Source: Nonomuraea solani (lineage in GTDB: Bacteria; Actinomycetota; Actinomycetes; Streptosporangiales; Streptosporangiaceae). Taken from it: a DNA stretch of 64,000 nt. A program made the translations under genes and the position numbers. Positions within the stretch are counted from its first letter, which is position 1, and the number at the start of each line of letters is the position of its first letter. The notes under the pieces are model-generated. The model saw only the letters and a program-made list of their open reading frames with translations, did not search any database and had not been told where the DNA came from. The DNA is taken from NCBI RefSeq assembly GCF_900108335.1, contig NZ_FNVT01000021.1:62001-126000 (forward strand), given 5' to 3'. Below, piece after piece: positions 59,336-64,000 of the stretch.

Positions 59336-60268
59336 ATGCCGACGCCGGTGATTCTCGACTGTGACCCCGGTCATGACGACGTCTTCGCGATCTGGCTGGC
59401 CGCCGCGAACCCCGAGATCGACCTGCGCGCCATCACCACCGTCGGCGGCAACGGCCGGCTGAGCCACACCACCTACAACGCCCGGGTGGTGACCGAGCTG
59501 GCCGGGATCACCGGGGTGCCGATCTCGCCGGGCGCCGACGCCCCGCTGGAGCGGCCGCTGTCGCCGGCCGAGTGGATCCACGGCGCCAACGCGCTGGGCG
59601 GCCCCGAGCTGCCGGTGCCCACGGTGGAGGCGGATCCGCGCACCGCGATCGAGCTCATCAGGGACACGCTCGACGCGCCTGGTGAGCCGGTGACGATCGT
59701 GGCGACCGGGCCGCTGACGAACCTGGCCCAGTTCGTACGGGCGCATCCGGAGCGGCTGTCCCGGATCAGGGAGATCGTGTGGATGGGCGGGTCCACGGGC
59801 CGGGGGAACATCACCCCGTACGCCGAGTTCAACGCCTGGACCGACCCCGAGGCGGCGGCCATCGTGCTCGGCTCCGGGCTGAGGTTCACGATGATCGGCC
59901 TCAACGTCACCCACCAGGCGCTGGCCACGCGCGAGGTGATCGCCAGGATCGGCGCCGTCGGCACCAGGGCGGCCGCGTTCGGGGTGGAGCTGCTCACCTT
60001 CTTCAACTCCACGTACGAGATCGACCAGGGCATGCCGGAGGGCCCGGTGCACGACCCCGTCGCGATGGCGCTGGTGGCCCGGCCCGCGCTGGTGACCACG
60101 GTGCCGGCCAGGATCGACATCGAGCTGCGCGGCACGGAGACGGCCGGGGCCACCAGCGTCGACCTGCTGAACAAACTGAAACGCCCGCCCAACGCCCACG
60201 TGGCGACGGGCCTCGACGTCGAAGGCTTCTGGGACCTGATCGAGGACGCGCTCCGCGCGCTGTCCTGA
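59336..60268 (+). CDS. Nucleoside hydrolase
   Basis: 310 residues. The N-terminal calcium/ribose motif reads ILDCDPGHDDVFAIWLAA (family DxDxGxDD). IVATGPLTNLAQFVRAHPE, IREIVWMGGSTGRGNITPYAEFN and late HDPVAMALVARPAL complete the IUNH active site. It splits the N-glycosidic bond of ribonucleosides to base and ribose in the cytoplasm. Which bases it prefers cannot be judged. Confidence 0.93.
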   Translation: MPTPVILDCDPGHDDVFAIWLAAANPEIDLRAITTVGGNGRLSHTTYNARVVTELAGITGVPISPGADAPLERPLSPAEWIHGANALGGPELPVPTVEADPRTAIELIRDTLDAPGEPVTIVATGPLTNLAQFVRAHPERLSRIREIVWMGGSTGRGNITPYAEFNAWTDPEAAAIVLGSGLRFTMIGLNVTHQALATREVIARIGAVGTRAAAFGVELLTFFNSTYEIDQGMPEGPVHDPVAMALVARPALVTTVPARIDIELRGTETAGATSVDLLNKLKRPPNAHVATGLDVEGFWDLIEDALRALS

Positions 60269-60272
60269 ACGA

Positions 60273-60300
60273 GCCGGGGCGCGGCCGGCCGCGCCCCGGC
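60273..60300. terminator. Perfect 28-bp palindrome, bidirectional terminator
   Basis: Two 14-nt GC-only halves (first half GCCGGGGCGCGGCC) are exact complements, starting 4 bp after the nucleoside hydrolase stop and ending 12 bp before the convergent gene's stop. A strong stem between convergent genes and no U-tract indicate a shared terminator. Confidence 0.8.
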
Positions 60301-60312
60301 CCAGACGGTGAC

Positions 60313-60657
60313 CTACGGAACTTCGAAGGTCTTACGGGTGTTGGCGCCGATCACCTCGATGCCCTTGGTGCCGATGATGCCGTCGAGCGGCAGCGACACC
60401 GTGTAGGGCGCGGTGGCGGGCAGCCCGACACCGGGCAGCGAGCCGACGACCTCGATTCCCCAGAACTCCGGCTGCCTGATGTAGACCAGCGGCGACAGCT
60501 CGACCTTCATGTTGAGATAGGGCTTGGTGCCGCTGACGATCAGGATGAACGTGTTGGGCACGATGCCCGGCACGACCCTGGCCTCTTCGAAGTCGATCAG
60601 CTTGACGGACGCGGGCGCCGGCAGCTCGGCGAACTGCTCGGCCTGGTTCTCGGACAT
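60313..60657 (-). CDS. Conserved-looking small beta-rich protein, unknown
   Basis: 114 residues from the ATG with GGGGGA upstream. There is no signal peptide or membrane helix. Alternating hydrophobic/polar runs such as NTFILIVSGTKPYLNMKVEL, SPLVYIRQPEFWGIEVVGSL and APYTVSLPLDGIIGTKGIEV suggest a small beta sandwich. The product ends in GANTRKTFEVP. I do not recognise the family. It is monocistronic between a terminator palindrome and the alpha-galactosidase gene. Confidence 0.75.
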   Translation of the reverse strand: MSENQAEQFAELPAPASVKLIDFEEARVVPGIVPNTFILIVSGTKPYLNMKVELSPLVYIRQPEFWGIEVVGSLPGVGLPATAPYTVSLPLDGIIGTKGIEVIGANTRKTFEVP

Positions 60658-60829
60658 GATGAATCCCCCTTGCGAAATGGACGAACCCCCAACGGTCACG
60701 ATCAGCGACGCTGAGTTACCGGCCGGTGACCGTGTCTTCGTGGCTCCGAAACTCTCACGGGCCGTACAGGGGAGCAATGTCCACTCCGCGGGGGTCACGG
60801 GACCCTGGCGGTATGGCCAGGGCCAGTGA

Positions 60830-62944
60830 TCAGACCCGTCTGAGGACCACCATGTCGCTGCGGTAGTCGGCGCCGATCGGCTCCCACGCGGGCGGCCTGA
60901 TGCCGGTCGCCATGAGCACGGAGCCGTGCCAGCGGGTGCCGTCCAGCTCGTAGAGCGCGTCGGGGTCCAGGCCGGTCAGGCGGAGCCGGCGCGGGCCGCG
61001 CTTGCCGTCGCCGATCGGGTTGTAGACCAGGACCACGACCTCGTCGCCGAGGACGTACTGCACGGCCGAGCGCTCGATCCCGGGCGTGCCCGCCAGCCGG
61101 TACTGGCGGCCGTGCTGCACGGTCGCGCGCACCTCCTTGTACCGCTCGACCAGCTCGGCCGCCGACTCCAGCTCGGCGGTGCTCCACTCCGACAGGTCGC
61201 CGCCGATCCCCAGGACGCCGGCCATGGCCACGTGGAAGCGGTAGCGCAGCGGCATCGCCCGCCTGGTGCTCGGGTTGGGCGAGTCGGTGACCCAGACCGA
61301 CATCGTGCCGGCCGGATAGAGCTGGGAGAACCCGTGGTGGATGCCCTGCCGGTCGCGGGCGTCGGTGTTGTCGGACGGCCACACCTCGTCGGTGTGACGC
61401 ATGATCCCGAAGTCCGTACGGCCGCCGCCGCCGGCGCAGGACTCGATCCGCAGCCCCGGGTGGCGCTCGCGCAGCGACTCCATGACGCGGTAGACGCCGC
61501 GCGTGTGCTCGATCCAGACCCGGTCCTGGGCGGCGCCCCGCTCCGGCCAGCCGGCCTGGGTGAACGGGCGGTTCATGTCCCACTTGAGGTAGTCGAGACC
61601 GAGTTCGGTGACCAGCCGGTCGAGCAGGCCGAGCGCCCAGTCGCGGACGTCGTCGCGGGCGAAGTTGAGCACGAGCTGCCGGCGCTTCTCGTCCCTGCGC
61701 CGGTGCTCCATGTGCAGGGCCCACTCGGGATGCGCGCGGTAGAGCTCGCTCTCCTTGCTGAGGCCCTCGGGCTCCACCCACAGCCCGGTTCGCAGACCCA
61801 GGTCGCGGATGCCGTCGAACATGCCGCGCAGCCCGTCGGGGAAGCGTTCGCGGTGTGGGAACCAGTCGCCCAGCGAGGTGGTGTCGTCATCGCGCGCGCC
61901 GAACCAGCCGTCGTCGATCACGAACAGTTCGACGCCGATCGAGGCCGCGATCTTGGCCAGGTCGAGCTGCCCCTCCTCGGTGACGGCGAACGTGGTCGCC
62001 TCCCAGGAGTTGTACAGCACCGGCCGCTCCTCGAAGGGCGTGGGCAGCACGTGGGCGCGGGCGTAATCGTGCCAGGACCGGCTGGCCGCCCCGAACCCGC
62101 CGCCGGAGTAGAGGCCCAGCGCGACCGGCGTGACGAGCTCCTCCCCCGGGCCGAGCGTCCAGCGCAGGCCGTCGTGGCCGAAGCCGCCCGAGACGCAGAC
62201 CCCGCCCTCGGACCGGTGCGTGGTGGTCAGGCGCCAGCTTCCGCTCCAGGCCAGGGCGACGCCCCAGACCTCGCCGTGCTCCTCGGTGGCCTCGCCCGCG
62301 TCGATCATCACCCACGGGTTCGCGATGTGGCTGGTGATGCCCTGGCGGCTGGTGAAGGTCAGCTCGCCGACCGGCAGCGGCCCGCGCTGGAGCCGCATCT
62401 CCTCGGACCAGGCGCCGTGGACGCCGCTGTAGCGGTACGCCGCCGCGTCGGGAATGAACCAGTTGCCCGAGTCGAGCCGGGTGACGGCCGCCTCTGAGCC
62501 CGTCCTGACGGTGGTCCAGCGTTCGATGACGTCGGTGTCATCGTGGGTGCGTACGGACAGCACGACCTCGAACGGGTGGTGCGCGTCGGCCAGCGCGAGG
62601 TCGAGCCGCTGGGCGCCGCCCTCGTCGTGCACCTGCGCCCCAGTGAAGCGCAGTTCGAGCGAGCGCGCGTGGCCGAAGGTGACCTGCAGCGACGGCGAGC
62701 CCCACCGCGTGCCGCCGTCCACCGGCAGCAGTTCCTCGATCTCGGCGGGGGTGGCGAAGCTGGAGACGTGCCGCGCGGGCACGGTGGTGACCTGGCGGGC
62801 GGCCTCGGGCGTGAGCCTCGGGCCCCAGTACGTCTGGCGCGGCGTGGCCTCCCCCGTCCGGGGGTCTGTCTCCACGCCGAGCACGTACGTGGTGGCGGGC
62901 GTGATGACCGCCCACTGGTGATCGTCGAGAGGAATGACAGGCAT
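60830..62944 (-). CDS. GH36 alpha-galactosidase
   Basis: 704 residues from the ATG at 62944 (GGGGA upstream); the frame before it is not coding-like. An N-terminal beta-supersandwich leads into the barrel with VIDDGWFGARDDDTTSLGDW, GLWVEPEGLSKESELYRAHP, nucleophile YLKWDMNRPFT and acid/base WPSDNTDARDRQGIHHG. These are diagnostic of bacterial GH36. No signal peptide is present, so it acts on imported galactosides such as raffinose-type or galactomannan side chains. It is divergent from a ROK regulator gene. Confidence 0.94.
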   Translation of the reverse strand: MPVIPLDDHQWAVITPATTYVLGVETDPRTGEATPRQTYWGPRLTPEAARQVTTVPARHVSSFATPAEIEELLPVDGGTRWGSPSLQVTFGHARSLELRFTGAQVHDEGGAQRLDLALADAHHPFEVVLSVRTHDDTDVIERWTTVRTGSEAAVTRLDSGNWFIPDAAAYRYSGVHGAWSEEMRLQRGPLPVGELTFTSRQGITSHIANPWVMIDAGEATEEHGEVWGVALAWSGSWRLTTTHRSEGGVCVSGGFGHDGLRWTLGPGEELVTPVALGLYSGGGFGAASRSWHDYARAHVLPTPFEERPVLYNSWEATTFAVTEEGQLDLAKIAASIGVELFVIDDGWFGARDDDTTSLGDWFPHRERFPDGLRGMFDGIRDLGLRTGLWVEPEGLSKESELYRAHPEWALHMEHRRRDEKRRQLVLNFARDDVRDWALGLLDRLVTELGLDYLKWDMNRPFTQAGWPERGAAQDRVWIEHTRGVYRVMESLRERHPGLRIESCAGGGGRTDFGIMRHTDEVWPSDNTDARDRQGIHHGFSQLYPAGTMSVWVTDSPNPSTRRAMPLRYRFHVAMAGVLGIGGDLSEWSTAELESAAELVERYKEVRATVQHGRQYRLAGTPGIERSAVQYVLGDEVVVLVYNPIGDGKRGPRRLRLTGLDPDALYELDGTRWHGSVLMATGIRPPAWEPIGADYRSDMVVLRRV

Positions 62945-63075
62945 CGGCGTCCCCAGAGCTGCTGGATCGATCAGGCCGCAGGAGGTTAACCCGCATTCGT
63001 GCACTAGGTCAATGAATTGAGCGCCGTTTCGGGCAGATCGAAGAGTGCTGTCTCCTTCTTACTTGACGTCATGAA

Positions 63076-63081
63076 TAAAAT
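63076..63081 (+). promoter_or_regulatory. -10 element of the ROK gene, leaderless spacing
   Basis: TAAAAT at 63076-63081 lies 6 nt before the GTG start at 63088, so transcription would begin at the start codon itself. The -35 is weak (TCTCCTTC region about 63051-63058). The rest of the 143-bp divergent gap shows no clear palindrome. Confidence 0.5.
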
Positions 63082-63087
63082 GGCCGC

Positions 63088-64000
63088 GTGTTCCCACAGA
63101 TCGGGCGGCTCACGGACGCCATGCGGTCGGTGTTCGTCGAGCTGCTCGTGCACGGCCCTCTGTCCCGGGCGGAGGTGGCCCGCAGGCTGTCGTTGTCGCC
63201 GTCCGCGCTGACCAAGGTCACCAGGCCGTTCATCGAGGCCGGCTACCTGCTGGAGGCGGCCGGAGAGGGGCCGGCGACCGTCGGGCGGCCGTCGCAGCCG
63301 CTGCGGGTGGACGCCTCAAGGATGTCGTTCGCGGGGATCAAGCTCACCGCCGACGACCTGTTCGCCGTGCGTACCGACCTGGGTGCCAGGGTGGAACGGG
63401 AGACCTCCAGGCCGCTCGCGAGCCATGACATCGGCCACGTGCTCGGCCAGATCGTCGAGGTGGTCGAGGAGCTGACCGTGCCGGGGCGGCCGCTGTCGGC
63501 CGTGGGCATCAGCCTGGCGGGCACCGCCACGCCCAGTGATCCCGTGGTGCACACCTCGCCGTTCCTGGGCTGGAGCCGGCTGCCGCTGGGGCGGCTGGTC
63601 GAGGAGGCCGTGTCGGTGCCGACGGTGCTGGACAACGACGTGCGGGCGCTGACGGCCGTACAGCAGTGGTTCGGCGAGGGTGTGGGGCACTCGTCGTTCG
63701 CGCTGCTCACGGTCGGGGCGGGGATCGGCTGCGGGCTCGTCATCGACGACCGGCTGGTCTCCGGGCGGTCCGGGCTGGTCGGTCACCTGCGGATCGACGA
63801 CCGTGGCCCCATGTGCGAGCGGGGGCACCGGGGTTGTGCCCGCGCCTACGCCAGCTCGCCGTCCATCCGCCGCTCGATCGCCTCGACGCTCGAGCGGCCC
63901 GAGCTCACCTTCGACGACTGCCTCACCCTGGCGGCCGACGGCGATCCTGTCGCACGCCGCGTCCTGGACGAAGCCGGAGCCGCCCTGGGCCAGGTGGCCG
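63088..64000 (+). CDS. ROK family transcriptional regulator (partial, runs off the window)
   Basis: At least 304 residues, open to the window edge. The GTG start opens VFPQIGRLTDAMRSVFVELL. A winged helix-turn-helix follows (LSRAEVARRLSLSPSALTKV, about residues 24-43), then a ROK sugar-kinase-like domain: AVGISLAGTATPSD, VLDNDVRALTAV, LLTVGAGIGCGLVIDDRLV and the zinc-type motif CERGHRGCARAY. It is divergent from the GH36 gene and probably controls it in response to a galactose-type sugar. The last Glu of the usual CxCGxxGCxE motif reads Ala here. Confidence 0.88.
   Translation, partial: MFPQIGRLTDAMRSVFVELLVHGPLSRAEVARRLSLSPSALTKVTRPFIEAGYLLEAAGEGPATVGRPSQPLRVDASRMSFAGIKLTADDLFAVRTDLGARVERETSRPLASHDIGHVLGQIVEVVEELTVPGRPLSAVGISLAGTATPSDPVVHTSPFLGWSRLPLGRLVEEAVSVPTVLDNDVRALTAVQQWFGEGVGHSSFALLTVGAGIGCGLVIDDRLVSGRSGLVGHLRIDDRGPMCERGHRGCARAYASSPSIRRSIASTLERPELTFDDCLTLAADGDPVARRVLDEAGAALGQVA

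Overview
The window is very GC-rich and almost wholly protein-coding, with GTG starts and ATGA gene overlaps. It carries many TetR and LacI regulators, a SARP/AfsR-type regulator, a modular polyketide synthase with its own crotonyl-CoA carboxylase/reductase, and sugar ABC operons without an ATPase gene. This is the picture of a filamentous actinomycete chromosome. A Streptosporangiaceae member such as Nonomuraea is my best guess, but that is inference. I see no rRNA, tRNA, CRISPR array, transposase or phage gene.

Layout. 1-6.3 kb: end of an ion-transporter gene, a shortened DUF1348 gene with a divergent TetR gene and paired operators, then a three-gene molybdenum hydroxylase operon (2Fe-2S, FAD, MoCo subunits) with its own divergent TetR. 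6.4-10.1 kb: a secreted GH5 mannanase with FN3 and CBM2 domains, and an orphan membrane histidine kinase. 10.2-20.2 kb: an arabinan-type sugar operon on the minus strand (lipoprotein binding protein, two permeases, GH127, a very large secreted glycosidase) with a divergent LacI gene. 20.3-27.4 kb: a second sugar operon on the plus strand (LacI, FAD oxidoreductase, binding protein, two permeases, TusA-like protein) and a third LacI gene. Both transporters probably borrow a shared ATPase encoded elsewhere.

27.4-34.6 kb: small accessory genes: alpha/beta hydrolase plus YdeI-like protein, DUF3140, an NTF2-like protein, and two divergent TetR-controlled units (a FabH-like ketosynthase and an FAD monooxygenase), both with apparently leaderless promoters. 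34.6-45.1 kb: a SARP-family ATPase regulator, an APH-like kinase, a fatty-acid desaturase, a two-component system, a short cydAB pair, and an alpha/beta hydrolase with a divergent TetR gene and twin operators.

45.1-54.8 kb is the most interesting stretch. It holds a trehalose-synthase-like GH13 enzyme, a secreted antigen-85-like esterase, a single-module PKS (ACP-KS-AT-broken DH-KR-ACP-TE) and an overlapping carboxylase/reductase gene. The domain logic predicts a 2-alkyl-3-hydroxy acid, the same chemical motif as a mycolic acid. 54.9-64 kb: a TPR-AAA ATPase overlapping a TPR membrane protein, a LysR gene relic, an EF-hand protein, a PucR-type regulator, a nucleoside hydrolase, an unknown small protein, a GH36 alpha-galactosidase, and a ROK regulator cut by the window edge.

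Operator-like palindromes are unusually readable here, and most divergent regulator genes have one or two of them overlapping a promoter. Six of ten convergent gene pairs overlap at their 3' ends. All functional calls come from reading motifs and recalled family features; no database search was run.
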